A DNA stretch of 64,000 nucleotides from Symsagittifera roscoffensis (GCF_963678635.1 NC_087065.1:55642397-55706396), one strand, 5' to 3'; positions 46,013 to 58,587 are shown, numbered from the stretch's first letter. Numbers and translations: made by a program. The notes: generated by a model from the letters alone, not told the origin.

Positions 46013-48625
46013 TCTGATACAGTTTTTTTTTCAATTCCATTTACATGAAAAACACTTTAGAATAAATCAAGTTCGCTAGAAAACTCCCTCCCACAAAAAA
46101 TTCAGAAACTGTTTATAAATTTTTAAAGTTTTTTTTAAAGATTTTATAAAGGTCATCAATCTTTAAAACATCGCAAAAATTGAGGATGTTCGAACAAATT
46201 TCATTATTAACTATACGCGCCCCAATAGTAAGTATAATCAAATTAAGTTGAACAAAATAGATAAATCGAAAAATACCAAAACTGGAAAGTTTAGCAAATA
46301 ATGTTGTACTATAAATCCTAAAACTAGAAAAATGTTTAAAAGGCATTAAACATCAACAAAAAATGAAGCAAGTAAATTAAAGAAAATTTGGTTGATTTAA
46401 GTGTTTACTTATGCGTTTGCTTAAAAGACCAGCTGGTGGGAAAATCAGCATGGACATAAGTCAGCTTAATTTTGTTTTATACAAAAAATCGCAGATTCAA
46501 AAACCATGCAGTAACTTGTTTAGATGTTGTTAAACAAAACAGAAACAAGAAACTGCTTTCGACGCTACTTTCACTTGTAATTCACTAAAATTTTCACCAT
46601 AAACCTTGTTGGCGGATTTTTAGAGGACTTCCAGCGAACAATCAAAACTTTTGGGTGAGTTTTGTTCTCAAAGCTGCCGGTCTACGCCAAAACAGACGTA
46701 TCATGGGTAGCAGCTTATAATTCTCGGATAAGAGCCGTTTTATTAAGTCCAGTTGTTTTCATAAAAAAAAGGGTTTTTTTTTAGAAAATTGTGACAAAAA
46801 CTAACAAAAAGTAATGAGTTTTGGCCATTTTTGCAATACTATTCGAAATCACAAAATTTGTGTTTTTGCTGAAATTACATCAAAACTAGCCTCATTAGTA
46901 ACTTTTTCTACTTTTAATAAAATTGCGGAGTTCAGTGAAGGACAATTTGACTGCTAATTTATAAAAAAGTTTCCTAATTCTTATGTTGTGAGTGAAGGTT
47001 CTTGAAATATTACTTTATTTAGAACAAGTTAGATACAAGAGAAGGAGAAAGAATGAAAAATTTTCATACTCTCAAAATGACTTAAGCTTCACCAAGACAA
47101 GTTACAATGAAATAATATAAATAATTCGCGTTTCGTTCTCAGCGTTATGAACAAATTCTTCAAAGCTCGCATAATTTTGTCCAGAACATGGCAGTTTGGC
47201 AATTTTCAAACCCCCAAAATTTTACGAAAAATGATCGGAGGTAAAATATCTTTTTGAATTTGAACTCAGAAAGTCGATTTCATCAAAGGGATAATAAAAA
47301 TTTTTGTTGAAAACTATTATTTCGATCGACGAAAAATGACTGAATAAAAAAAACACACCGAGCCTAAATATTCCGTTGTCGTCGAAAGTCGGAAGAATAA
47401 TGACATTTTAATAAGTCATTTTGGTTTGTGAAGCAGCTTATCACTATAAAAACTACCTAATAAATTAGCCAGTCGGCATACATAACTTGTTAACTGTACA
47501 GCTAGCTGTTCTTCGGACGCTTTAAGATATTAGTTAAGAAGCCATGATGTTACTTGCGGGCTCCGGTGAGAAATTAACCCAAAAAAAACATAATTCGATT
47601 GTCAGTGAATTCCAGTTGTAGTCTTGATAATTATTCCAGTTTTGCTTTGGTAATAAACAAAAATTGTTGCCAAGTAAACTCTGGTTTTTGTATTTCTAAT
47701 TTAATTTGTTTAAATCTTAGCGGTTTTTGCACAAAAAATCCAAAGGTAAATTTTGCTGATCTCTGTTGTTTTCGTATTTAGGTTCAGCTTAGGTTTGAAC
47801 ATTTTTTTGGATTCTTTTTTGATAATGTTTTTTTCTTGCTCGAAGTTAATTTGAAGTTGTAATTTATGCTTCAGATAGCTCTACTGCAAGCTCAATTAGA
47901 TGAATAAGTAGAAAAAGTTTTCAAAAAATTAAAGTAAATTTTCTTCGAGTTGTAATTGCATTAAATAGCCACGGTTTTTTGATTGTTTTCCCCTCAAATT
48001 TATTCATGATTGTATCATTTTCAAGCTAAAATGATTGTTATGTCAAAATAATGAATTACTGCCAATTTAGCAAAGAATTTTTATCAAAACTTGCCTTAGT
48101 TTGCTTAAGAACTTGAATCAAACGAGTTCTAGTATTCTAACTTTCAGATAAAATGGGGTAAATTTTGGACCCGAATTGGATAGAAACAAATCACAACCAA
48201 TTTTCAAGAAAGTTTGAATAATTTCGAGTAAATATCAGTTGAACCAAGTTGTCGAGTAGTTTCATGATTACTTAGACAAAAAATCTGTTGAACAATAAAT
48301 GCACATCAAAAAATTTCTTCAATTAAAATTATTTGACTCCTTGAGAGATATGTAATTGTACGGTGGTTTGAGTTATTGGAAGTTTCAGCTAAATTTGAGC
48401 AGAGTTCAGCTAATTGTTCCGACCATTGAAAATGGGTAGGAACTTTGTATTCGGAAGTGTTTTAGTTTTTTTTTCTTATTGTTTTCCGAGCAAAATCAGC
48501 TTCCACAAATAATCATCGGACTGGGTTGAATGATATTTAAATTTACTGCCCTTTTGGTCGTAACTCGACATTCAAAAATTCCAAAAAAAATTTGCCCATT
48601 GTTGAGAAAAACAGGTTTGAACAGG
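46013..48625. repeat. Tandem duplication, copy 1 (2613 bp)
   Basis: Starts TCTGATACAGTTTTTTTTTC and ends at AACAGG before the same start recurs. It is nearly identical to 48626-51233, with a handful of substitutions and one-base indels in homopolymer runs. It contains only short frames (for example 46113-46346 minus and 47599-47781 plus), which recur in copy 2 but show no protein signature. Part of the unit belongs to a dispersed repeat family also found at 56820-57960. Confidence 0.93.
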
Positions 48626-51233
48626 TCTGATACAGTTTTTTTTTCAATTCCATTTACATGAAAAACACTTTAGAATAAATCAAGTTCGCTAGAAAACTCC
48701 CTCCCACAAAAAATTCAGAAACTGTTTATAAATTTTTAAAGTTTTTTTTAAAGATTTTATAAAGGTCATCAATCTTTAAAACATCGCAAAAATTGAGGAT
48801 GTTCGAACAAATTTCATTATTAACTATACGCGCCCCAATAGTAAGTATAATCAAATTAAGTTGAACAAAATAGATAAATCGAAAAATACCAAAACAGGAA
48901 AGTTTAGCAAATAATGTTGTACTATAAATCCTAAAACTAGAAAAATGTTTAAAAGGCATTAAACATCAACAAAAAATGAAGCAAGTAAATTAAAGAAAAT
49001 TTGGTTGATTTAAGTGTTTACTTATGCGTTTGCTTAAAAGACCAGCTGGTGGGAAAATCAGCATGGACATAAGTCAGCTTAATTTTGTTTTATACAAAAA
49101 ATCGCAGATTCAAAAACCATGCAGTAACTTGTTTAGATGTTGTTAAACAAAACAGAAACAAGAAACTGCTTTCGACGCTACTTTCACTTGTAATTCACTA
49201 AAATTTTCACCATAAACCTTGTTGGCGGATTTTTAGAGGACTTCCAGCGAACAATCAAAACTTTTGGGTGAGTTTTGTTCTCAAAGCTGCCGGTCTACGC
49301 CAAAACAGACGTATCATGGGTAGCAGCTTATAATTCTCGGATAAGAGCCGTTTTATTAAGTCCAGTCGTTTTCATAATAAAAAGGGTTTTTTTTAGAAAA
49401 TTGTGACAAAAACTAACAAAAAGTAATGAGTTTTGGCCATTTTTGCAATACTATTCGAAATCACAAAATTTGTGTTTTTGCTGAAATTACATCAAAACTA
49501 GCCTCATTAGTAACTTTTTCTACTTTTAATAAAATTGCGGAGTTCAGTGAAGGACAATTTGACTGCTAATTTATAAAAAAATTTCCTAATTCTTATGTTG
49601 TGAGTGAAGGTTCTTGAAATATTACTTTATTTAGAACAAGTTAGATACAAGAGAAGGAGAAAGAATGAAAAATTTTCATACTCTCAAAATGACTTAAGCT
49701 TCACCAAGACAAGTTACAATGAAATAATATAAATAATTCGCGTTTCGCTCTCAGCGTTATGAACAAATTCTTCAAAGCTCGCATAATTTTGTCCAGAACA
49801 TGGCAGTTTGGCAATTTTCAAACCCCCAAAATTTTACGAAAAATGATCGGAGGTAAAATATCTTTTTGAATTTGAACTCAGAAAGTCGATTTCATCAAAG
49901 GGATAATAAAAATTTTTGTTGAAAACTATTATTTCGATCGACGAAAAATGACTGAATAAAAAAAACACACCGAGCCTAAATATTCCGTTGTCGTCGAAAG
50001 TCGGAAGAATAATGACATTTTAATAAGTCATTTTGGTTTGTGAAGCAGCTTATCACTATAAAAACTACCTAATAAATTAGCCAGTCGGCATACATAACTT
50101 GTTAACTGTACAGCTAGCTGTTCTTCGGACGCTTTAAGATATTAGTTAAGAAGCCATGATGTTACTTGCGGGCTCCGGTGAGAAATTAACCCAAAAAAAA
50201 CATAATTCGATTGTCAGTGAATTCCAGTTGTAGTCTTGATAATTATTCCAGTTTTGCTTTGGTAATAAACAAAAATTGTTGCCAAGTAAACTCTGGTTTT
50301 TGTATTTCTAATTTAATTTGTTTAAATCTTAGCGGTTTTTGCACAAAAAATCCAAAGGTAAATTTTGCTGATCTCTGTTGTTTTCGTATTTAGGTTCAGC
50401 TTAGGTTTGAACATTTTTTTGGATTCTTTTTTGATAATGTTTTTTTCTTGCTCGAAGTTAATTTGAAGTTGTAATTTATGCTTCAGATAGCTCTACTGCA
50501 AGCTCAATTAGATGAATAAGTAGAAAAAGTTTTCAAAAAATTAAAGTAAATTTTCTTCGAGTTGTAATTGCATTAAATAGCCACGGTTTTTTGATTGTTT
50601 TCCCCTCAAATTTATTCATGATTGTATCATTTTCAAGCTAAAATGATTGTTATGTCAAAATAATGAATTACTGCCAATTTAGCAAAGAATTTTTATCAAA
50701 ACTTGCCTTAGTTTGCTTAAGAACTTGAATCAAACGAGTTCTAGTATTCTAACTTTCAGATAAAATGGGGTAAATTTTGGACCCGAATTGGATAGAAACA
50801 AATCACAACCAATTTTCAAGAAAGTTTGAATAATTTCGAGTAAATATCAGTTGAACCAAATTGTCGAGTAGTTTCATGATTACTTAGACAAAAAATCTGT
50901 TGAACAATAAATGCACATCAAAAATTTCTTCAATTAAAATTATTTGACTCCTTGAGAGATATGTAATTGTACGGTGGTTTGAGTTATTGGAAGTTTCAGC
51001 TAAATTTGAGCAGAGTTCAGCTAATTGTTCCGACCATTGAAAATGGGTAGGAACTTTGTATTCGGAAGTGTTTTAGTTTTTTTTTTCTTATTGTTTTCCG
51101 AGCAAAATCAGCTTCCACAAATAATCATCGGACTGGGTTGAATGATATTTAAATTTACAGCCCTTTTGGTCGTAACTCGACATTCAAAAATTCCAAAAAA
51201 AATTTGCCCATTGTTGAGAAAAACAGGTTTGAA
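48626..51233. repeat. Tandem duplication, copy 2
   Basis: Direct repeat of 46013-48625 at an offset of 2613 bp. After AACAGGTTTGA it continues into unduplicated sequence that is itself similar to 57500-57900. Confidence 0.93.
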
Positions 51234-51660
51234 ATTTTTTACTTTTCGTCAAATATCGAGCCATTGAGCAGGCTTACATAAGCTTAATTATGCTTATCTG
51301 AAGCCTTGAAGTTTTAGTTTTACTCGAATGAAGTTAGTTTTTGGAGTTTCTAACTTCGTCTTAGGAATCAAAAACTCAAAAATTCGGGAAAAACAGTCGA
51401 AAAATTAAAAAACAATAATTATTATTATTTTTTTTATTATTATTTGTTTTTCTTATTTGGCTTCAAAAATTGTCTTCCAAAATTTGCAATGACTGACGAA
51501 AATGCCTATAGCCTACTTTTTTGCTCATATTTCTTTATCACACCACGCCGAAAAAGCTACACTAATTTGAAATAATAATTTTGCTGTAATTTTTTAAGAC
51601 TGGTCGGAACATGTGCTACTTGTACAGTAATCGGCTATCCTCGTTTCAACTTTGAATTAA
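51030..51660. repeat. Dispersed repeat family member
   Basis: Shares several diverged blocks, in the same order, with 56824-57910: TTGTTCCGACCATTGAAAAT, the AATCATCGGACTGGG segment, GAGCAGGCTTACA, AGTTTTTGGAGTTT and the CAGTAATCGGCTATCC segment. Probably an old non-autonomous transposon. The ends are not defined. Confidence 0.6.
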
Positions 51661-53537
51661 GTAGTTGAAATACAAAACAAAAAATTAGAGCAAAAATGGA
51701 TCAAACTTGATTGTACTTTAATAATTAGATAACGTGCGCACACGAAAGATAACAAAAATTTGAAATTTCTACTCTAAAACCCCCGCAATAAAATCGAATT
51801 TTCTGATCATTCTCTTACTATGGTACACAAACTAAAATTTTGCTAACTAAAATCTTCAAACATAGCTCTGCGGAATTGAAAGATATTCCATATTCTATTA
51901 CATAGGATCATTCAATCCCCTCCCCAGTTTATTGAAGAGTGTGGCTCACTTTGCTCTCTGAAAATGGTACGCCAAGTTTGAGCTTAATTATCAAAGTTTT
52001 TTGTCTCCACGTGTAGAAAAAATTTTTCAAAACTTTGAATCAATAATTGCACACATCAATAGGATTTCCGTCTACTTTCTCATTGAATTTCTATTTCGGA
52101 ATGCAGTAGAATTTCCACTGTGACTGAAAAAAAAACGATTTCGTTTTTTTTTCAGCACTTGAATAAGTTCTTTTGATTTTGAAAAGTTATCAATAAATTA
52201 ACGACGTAATCTACGACCAAAAAGAGCCAGCTAGCATGCACAATATGATCATATTGCAGCTGCTTTTTTGGCGCAGCGCTGTCTTAGTCAAAAAGAATGC
52301 ATAATTTGTTGGTAGCTAAATTTAGAGTTCCACTGCAGATTCCGGCAGTTAATTATTCGGAAACTTCCTGGCTTGGGATTCCGGTGATATCCTTACATGT
52401 TACCTGTCTACTAAAAATAAAGGGTTGGCATAATTGCAGAAAAGTAGCCTTCTCCTTGCTAAATAATCAGTTTTTGTCCCCACTTGCGAGGAAAGTGACG
52501 GAATAATTTTAAGTGTTTTTTTTTCACATCATCCGTAAAATATTGCTGTCTTGAGCTAAAATGTTTTCATAAAAAAATTATTTTACTTTTGATTAGTTTT
52601 TGTGAAGTGGGGTTTAAAGATTGACAATATGGCCAAATTCGGAAGCACAATGTGTGATTCAAAACAATGTCGTGTTTTTAACGCGTAAGCGGAAATGTAA
52701 TTTTTCTTAAAAATATTCCAAATTGAATTGAATCAATTTACTTGGTCTATCTAATAGTTTGCTATATGCGAAATCTATCACTTGTTTTTCCAAAAAGGTT
52801 TCCAAAAAATAAAATCTTGGTAAATTTTGTTGTGCTATGTACTATGCTCATTAGTTTCAATTTGAATGTCGAAGAAGTGTTTTTGGTTAATTTTTGACGA
52901 AAAACAATTTGAAGAAAATTTAACTGAAGAGTTTTTATCTTCATTGGTTGCTTTATTAAAAATACCCTTATAGATACAAACACTAAGTTAGTTTCAGTTT
53001 TTTCGTTTTGTGCAACTAATTAAAATAAACATCAAAATTAATCAAAAAATCAATGATAGAAAGGACAAAAATTCTTTAAACTGATATTCGAAAAACACTA
53101 CTCAAATAACTGTGCTTAGTACGGCCTGATGAAACCAACGGCCGTTCAGAAAAAACTTTGGAGCTTATCGCTGCATCTATCACTGACAATCTTCAATTTT
53201 AAATTGTTTTCAGTTGGTTTTTACTGAATCAAATTTACTGAATCAAATTCAAATGTATTTTTACGTGATACTAAAATTCATCAAAATAGATTTTGTGGGA
53301 TCTTAAAAAGATCAATTTTCTAGATTTTTTTCAATGATTTGAATGATTGCTTTTGCTACTCAATTTGATCAAATTTTTAACTCACGGGTGTTTGTTGACG
53401 GGTGTTTGTTGCAACGAAAATGTTAGCTAGAGTTAAAATGCATCTATAGACTGAAATATTATTGGCTTAAAAATAACTACACATAAGAACTTATGGCCGA
53501 GCGCCCTCAGCTAATGAAACATTCCCAGCAGTAAGTA
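51661..53537. other. Mostly unassigned AT-rich sequence
   Basis: A 69-codon frame at 52297-52506 and a minus frame at 52762-52983 lack protein signatures. Apart from the 32-bp palindrome at 52124, nothing is supported. Confidence 0.45.
52124..52155. repeat. Perfect 32-bp palindrome
   Basis: CTGAAAAAAAAACGA and TCGTTTTTTTTTCAG pair perfectly around TT. Confidence 0.85.
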
Positions 53538-54272
53538 CAATGCTGATTTAAATTAATCGGACAAAACGCGTTAAACTTGAATTTTAAAACGAGTTTTTCT
53601 CAAATTGGGTTGAGTTTAGGTGAAAACTTATGAAGACAAAACTTGTTTAGAAATTTAGAAGAATTAATATGGTGTGTTTTGTTTTGCGAAATTCGGGTCC
53701 AAAATTTTACCCCAAAAATGGGTCATTTTGCCTTTTCTTAGTTAATCACAAATTAGGCCAAAAATACCTAGTCGATCACAGCTATAACTATATCAAAGTG
53801 AGCCCCTTACGTAGCCCAACAAACTTTATGAAGAATATTTTCTCCAAAAAAAATGCAAATTGTTTAAAAATTGTTTTTAATTAAAAAATTGTATTTCATA
53901 TAGTAAAAACGACCCTTTTTGTCTATCAAACAAAAATAAAACAACTCATACAATATTTTGGAGATTATACCCTTCTTAAAATTTGTTGGGCTACGTAAGG
54001 GGCTCACTTTGATATAATTATGTCAGTGATCGGCTGGTTATTTTTTGGCGTAATTTCTGATTAACTAAGAAAAACCAAAATGATCTATTTTTGGGGTTAA
54101 ACTTTGGGCCCGAATTCCGTAAAACAAATTACACCAAATCAATTTTGCTCTAATTTTTTTAGCAAGTTTTGTCTTTATAAGCTTTCACCTAAATTCAACC
54201 GTTTTTGAAAAAAAAACGCTATTCGAATTTCAAGCTTAGCTCGTTTTGTCCGGTTAATTTAAATCGGCACTG
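53538..54272. mobile_element. Foldback MITE, Tc1/mariner-like, with TA flanks
   Basis: Outer ends are inverse complements (CAATGCTGATTTAAATTAA at left; the complement of the right end reads CAGTGCCGATTTAAATTAAC) and both are flanked by TA. The inverted similarity continues almost to the centre at about 53905. For example, GAGCCCCTTACGTAGCCCAA at 53800 is matched by its complement at 53990. Palindromic structure, CA start and TA target are typical of mariner-derived MITEs. It has no coding capacity (a 71-codon frame inside is incidental). Related arms occur at 61278-61700 and in the 2.09-kb duplicate. Confidence 0.8.
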
Positions 54273-54499
54273 TAGACAATTCCAGCGTAGGTTCGAGCAT
54301 CCCATTTACCCATGTTATAACACACTAAAAATTGGTTGATACCCTAATTTAACCGTTTTTTCTCTCTAACTTGGTTCAGACTTGTTAAGTCTGACCTCCA
54401 AAAAAAAGCAATTGTCTCAATCACATTACGGTTCATGTGGCTAGCTTGCGCCAATTTTGCTTCCTTTGGGGGCAGATTATTGGTTTTCTTATGATGTTA

Positions 54500-55000
54500 T
54501 GCTCAACCAACCAAAAATAAGATGAGTTATGGATTTTCCGGAAATTTTAGCCTTTAAATTCTCTCATCAAAGTGTTTCTTATAAAATTTTGACTGTTATT
54601 ATATAAAAGTATTATCACAAAAAACTCAGAGATCTCTATCATAATTGAATTACTAAACAAGAAAACAAAAGGTTCAATTTTTTTGGAGTGCTGAAATACC
54701 GAACTAACATTGAATTATGAGTACTGTCATATGATGCTGAAACAATATACAATACAATACACAATAGCTACATCATCATATCACAGTACTTTTAGTTCAC
54801 AATTAGTTCGATCATTTTTAGCCCTCCGAAAAAATTAAAAGTTTATCGTCCTGTTTGGCAAAATCAATTATTATAAAAATGTCTGAACTTTGTTGTTTGA
54901 TTTTTTCATTTATATTTTTATGGGACGCTTTGGAAAATGTATGTTTGTTTTTTTTGCAACCAAATTAGTTTGTAGTCTCGTTTTATCTTGTCTCATGTTC
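54500..55000. mobile_element. Second foldback element, imperfect palindrome
   Basis: AGTACTGTCATATGATG (54720) is matched by its inverse complement with few changes at 54774-54790. The similarity extends outwards on both sides (the AATTTTTTTGGAG, AACATTGAATTATG and ATAATTGAATT blocks have complements to the right) to roughly 54500 and 55000. The ends are not clear. Likely another MITE-type element. Confidence 0.55.
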
Positions 55001-55177
55001 TATCACCTTGGATATTTCATTCGGAGAAATTTTGATCCTTTTTTGGTTTTTTCTTCCTTTTCTCAAAAAGTTTTTTCGTCAAATCTAATGCGAAGAGATT
55101 AATCGAAATAACATTTTATTTGAACTTCGCCTGCAATAACCGTGTGTTTGTGCCAGAACTTACTGTGCAGAAAAATT

Positions 55178-55333
55178 GAGGCCTTAGAAAATGTCCGGTT
55201 GCTGTCTGATAGCGACTGTGACACTAATATTAACTTATCATCAGGGCTTACGAAAGTGGCGAAATTTAAGACGCCTGGTCAAAGTGGCGAAAAAAATGGT
55301 GCGTTGCGTATTGTTATAGAACAATTGGGATGA
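55178..55333 (+). CDS. Possible host exon, unrecognised
   Basis: The frame is open across a possible acceptor (CTTACTGTGCAG ending 55177) through LENVRLLSDSDCDTNI...KVAKFKTPGQSGEKNG to a TGA at 55331-55333. The composition is protein-like and less AT-rich than nearby sequence. A donor inside (for example before GTATTG at about 55308) could lead to the small exon at 55542. No homology recognised, so this is tentative. Confidence 0.25.
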   Translation, partial: EALENVRLLSDSDCDTNINLSSGLTKVAKFKTPGQSGEKNGALRIVIEQLG

Positions 55334-55541
55334 TAAAATTGGTCGGTTTCTATTCTTACAACTTAGTAGTAAAGTAGCTTTCTAATTTTTACTCTTATGA
55401 AGAAGTGGGCGATGGTACCTCGTGTATTACTAAATTTGTCCCTGCTTTAAGTCAACATGAGATGAACTAGCTAAAAAATGAAATTAAGATTGAGTTGAAA
55501 GAAAAACGATAGTCAGTTTTATTTAATTTTCTATTTTCCAG

Positions 55542-55581
55542 ACGCTGGACAGATGATCAAAAAACTTGAAACTTATAAATG
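55542..55581 (+). CDS. Possible 40-nt internal exon
   Basis: It has a good acceptor (CTATTTTCCAG) and a strong donor (GTAAGTAA). One frame is open (GQMIKKLETYK). It could splice to a weaker exon at 55704-55735 (CATCTTTCAG acceptor) and then to 55916, in a frame ending at a TAA at 55951. The splice signals are good but coding is unproven. Confidence 0.3.
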
Positions 55582-55954
55582 GTAAGTAAAAATCGGGGAA
55601 GAAAATGCCCGGAAGATACCAATGTTCTGTATAAGCATTTCCGTTCAGAATAAAAAGATTTTCACAATTTTTGATCAAATATGCAAAAAACAACATCTTT
55701 CAGCTGTACAGGAAACGCTAATACGGAAAATTATGGTTTCTCCCAGTCTTTTCCCTTCCCGATTTCTATTCTTAAATTATATTTTTCAAGTCTTTGATCA
55801 TCTTTTTTGGTTTTGGGAAGTACAATAATTAATTGAAAAGGACTTTAGTTCTTGTAAACTATTCTCGTACACGTTTTGATTATACTCGTTGCCTTTTATC
55901 TCCTAATTTCAACAGAGGATACAAAAATCTTCAGTCGTGACATTCTCAGATAAC

Positions 55955-56158
55955 ATGTCCTCGGTCCAATTTTTACTCGGCTTCTCTCTCTTTCTGCTAA
56001 TTGACGCCAACCAAGTCGACCTTTCCCTGTTTAGGGACGAGTGTCCCTGTTTGAAAGAATACAGCGCAGGACATGAAGCCGCCCACTTCGCATACGATCT
56101 GGACTCTTGCATGCTCTACTGTTTGGGAAAACCTTACTGTGAGGCGATCAGCTACAGT
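55955..56158 (+). CDS. 5' exon of a secreted PAN/Apple-like protein
   Basis: An acceptor-like CCTAATTTCAACAG ends at 55915; in a trans-splicing animal it could be a leader-addition site. The ATG at 55955 starts MSSVQFLLGFSLFLLIDANQ, a clear signal peptide with a likely cut after it. Next comes a mature part with six Cys, including SCMLYCLGKPYCEAISYS, which fits the C-x3-C-x5-C...Y pattern of the first half of PAN/Apple domains. The exon ends at 56158 before a strong donor, GTAAGTAT. No following exon is found; repeats start about 60 bp later. The frame is also open upstream to 55916. This is the best host-gene candidate in the window: a secreted or surface protein that would bind protein or carbohydrate. 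Confidence 0.55.
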
Positions 56159-56823
56159 GTAAGTATATTGCGGGAACCCAGTCGGAGCCGCGACTCCTTT
56201 TATCAACCACACCCGGGTAGATGGCAAAAAAAATTCCGTCAAAAAACACTCAGATGAAAAGTCGAAAATTGACTGATAAAAAAACCTCCACAAGTATAAT
56301 TATTACGATTTTTCTTGGGAAGTCGGAACAAAAATACTCTCATAGCATAGAAACATAGTGCAGCTTTGAATAGTATCTATCTAAGCGATGCTATCATAGA
56401 CTTTGATAAGTAATCGAAAGTAATTTCTTCAAAATAGGCGGCTGAAAGTCTATCGGAACATTCAAGGTTTTGTCCTGATAGACCAGTAATCTTGAACAAA
56501 CTTTGAATTACTTTTGTCAGATATATTGGGGTCTAAAAATGGAAGTCTAACTTCTCCGATTATCTAATTAATCTAAGTTAGGTTAATTTTGAAAGTGTTT
56601 TTTGAGACGCATTGGTTGCATCAGTTGAGACAATTCGGGCTGCCTACATCTCATTGAGTAATCGCGGAAAGAGTTTACCGTATGTTTGTCTTTCTATCTA
56701 TTTTGTTCGTCTAATTTTTTATTCTGAAACTGCTCTCAATCCTAATCTCATTTCCTGGTACCATTAAGATCTGTAGAAATACTGCCTACAATTTCCCGAT
56801 TACTGTGAGATTAACTGGCTTTA

Positions 56824-57960
56824 TTGTTCCGACCATTGAAAATGCGGGGAAAGTTTGTATTCGTGTGTATTTTAGTTTTTTTGTTCCGAATTTTGCAACA
56901 AAAGTAACGGAATATTTGTGCTCGGGTAAGTTTTCTTTTCTTCAGACATATTTCAACTTTGTAACAAGGCTTTTTTGACGGAATTTTTAAATATCATACA
57001 AAACTTATTGTTGTCTTGAGATTAAATTTGAAGGGATATTTCATCTTTGATCATTTTTTGTAAAATTATGGGAGTTCAAATTGGGAAATTTGGGACAATT
57101 AATGCGCGATATATTTTGCGTTATCATGCGTCAGCGAATATTTAAGCCGTCTTAGAAACCGCTCCATATTGATTGAAAGAAGGTTATTCGCCATATTTGA
57201 TTTGTTACTACGAGCAAAATTTATCACTTTAAACTTTATGTGGCGTGGATGATTTATCACTTTGTGTGGGTGGACGGTTTTCACATAATATATATCTCAA
57301 TTTAAATTGCTTATTACATTTTTTTCATGTCATTACTGCTTCATAGATCTTAAAAGGATCCTGATTCAAGCAGTCTTGTTTCTGTTTTTTCCACGCAAAT
57401 TCAGATACCACAAATATTCATAGGACTGGGATGGGTGATATATCATATTAAAGCCCTTTCAGTCGTGATTCGAATCACATTTAAAAAATTGCAAAAAATT
57501 TTGCAGTGTCGAGAAAAACCGGTTTGATTTTTTGTTTCAATTCAAGCAAATAAAGCAAGCGAGCAGGCTTACAACAGCTGAATTATGCCTAATTTAACAC
57601 CTTAAAGCTTAATTTTAAGCATGTAAAACTAGTTTTTGGAGTTTTTTGTTTCATAGGGAACAAAAATTTTAGGTTTATTTTTTCTTAGATTTCTAGTCAT
57701 TTTTTCTTAAAAAAATGATGTCCAGTTTCCCTTTTACTATGAATGTCTAATAATCTTAAATTGTTTTTAGTCAGATCCTTTTATCACACCAAGCAGAAAA
57801 AAACTACACTAGTTTGGGAAAAAATCTTTGTGAACCGTAGTTTTCTAAAGACTATGGTCGGCACATTCTGGGCTAGTTGCACAGTAACCGGCTATCCTTG
57901 TTCAAAAATATCGATTCTTGATCTGACTACAAATATAAGTCAGTATTAGAAAAAAATTCT
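56824..57960. repeat. Dispersed repeat, diverged copy with internal insertion
   Basis: Diverged relative of 51030-51660 and of the 2.6-kb unit (TTGTTCCGACCATTGAAAAT at 56824; the GAGCAGGCTTACA block at about 57570; the CACAGTAACCGGCTATCC block at 57880). Between the first two blocks it contains about 550 bp that read, on the minus strand, like the GCGCGA-bearing repeat of 58458-60065. The 68-codon frame at 57743 lies within the repeat and is not credited. Confidence 0.6.
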
Positions 57961-58100
57961 ATGGTGGTAGTTTATGGAGTATTAATGGTAAGTGACAAGT
58001 AGATTTCTGTAGTTCTAGAAAGCTAGATGCAAGAAATATAGTGAATCTACGAGCGACTCGCTATTCAAACAAAATGCACCCTGTCATATATATGATTCCT

Positions 58101-58340
58101 TTTGCTGTACGTTTTCCATGAGGGGACCCCACAATTTGCTTGGTTTTTTCACCGCCAAAAATCCATTCAGCTTGTTGCAAATTTTGGGAACAATTTTTAA
58201 ACAACAAATGATTTCATAATATGTAGATTTTGTTGCTATTTTCATTCTATATAAATGAAACTATTGAGTCAGTGTTACCATGTTTCAAACAAGACTGCTC
58301 ATATCAGGGCGAGGTCCTGAACGTTCCGACTGCCTTTTAA
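58101..58340. repeat. Local repeat, copy 1
   Basis: TTTGCTGTACGTTTTCCATG through ATGGAGCAG recurs at 59051-59300 with a few differences. It ends in a short hairpin, TCAGGGC-GAG-GTCCTGA (58304-58320). Confidence 0.88.
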
Positions 58341-58587
58341 GGTCTATGGAGCAGTAATAAAATAAATATCATGAATATATTATATGTAATAAAATTTTTC
58401 TACGAAAATTCATCCCTCCACACGCCCTATAATGTACAAAAAAACAGATTTCGCTGCTTGTAACAAATCAGTTATGGCCAATGAGCTTCTTTCAACCAAC
58501 TTGGAACGACTTATAAGACGGATTAAATCTCCGCTTTCCCGTTAGTTGTCACAAATTGGTCAAAATGGCAATCTTTAAACCCTCATA

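Noticed and set aside
46113-46346. 77-codon minus frame, repeated at 48726
   Set aside because: Low-complexity Phe/Ile/Asn composition in AT-rich DNA; repeated only because the whole unit is duplicated.
52297-52506. 69-codon frame as a gene
   Set aside because: No motif, no convincing splice context and no repeat in related sequence.
54285-54310. GGTTCGAGCATCCC as a tRNA T-arm
   Set aside because: The flanking bases do not pair as a T stem and no acceptor or anticodon arm is present.
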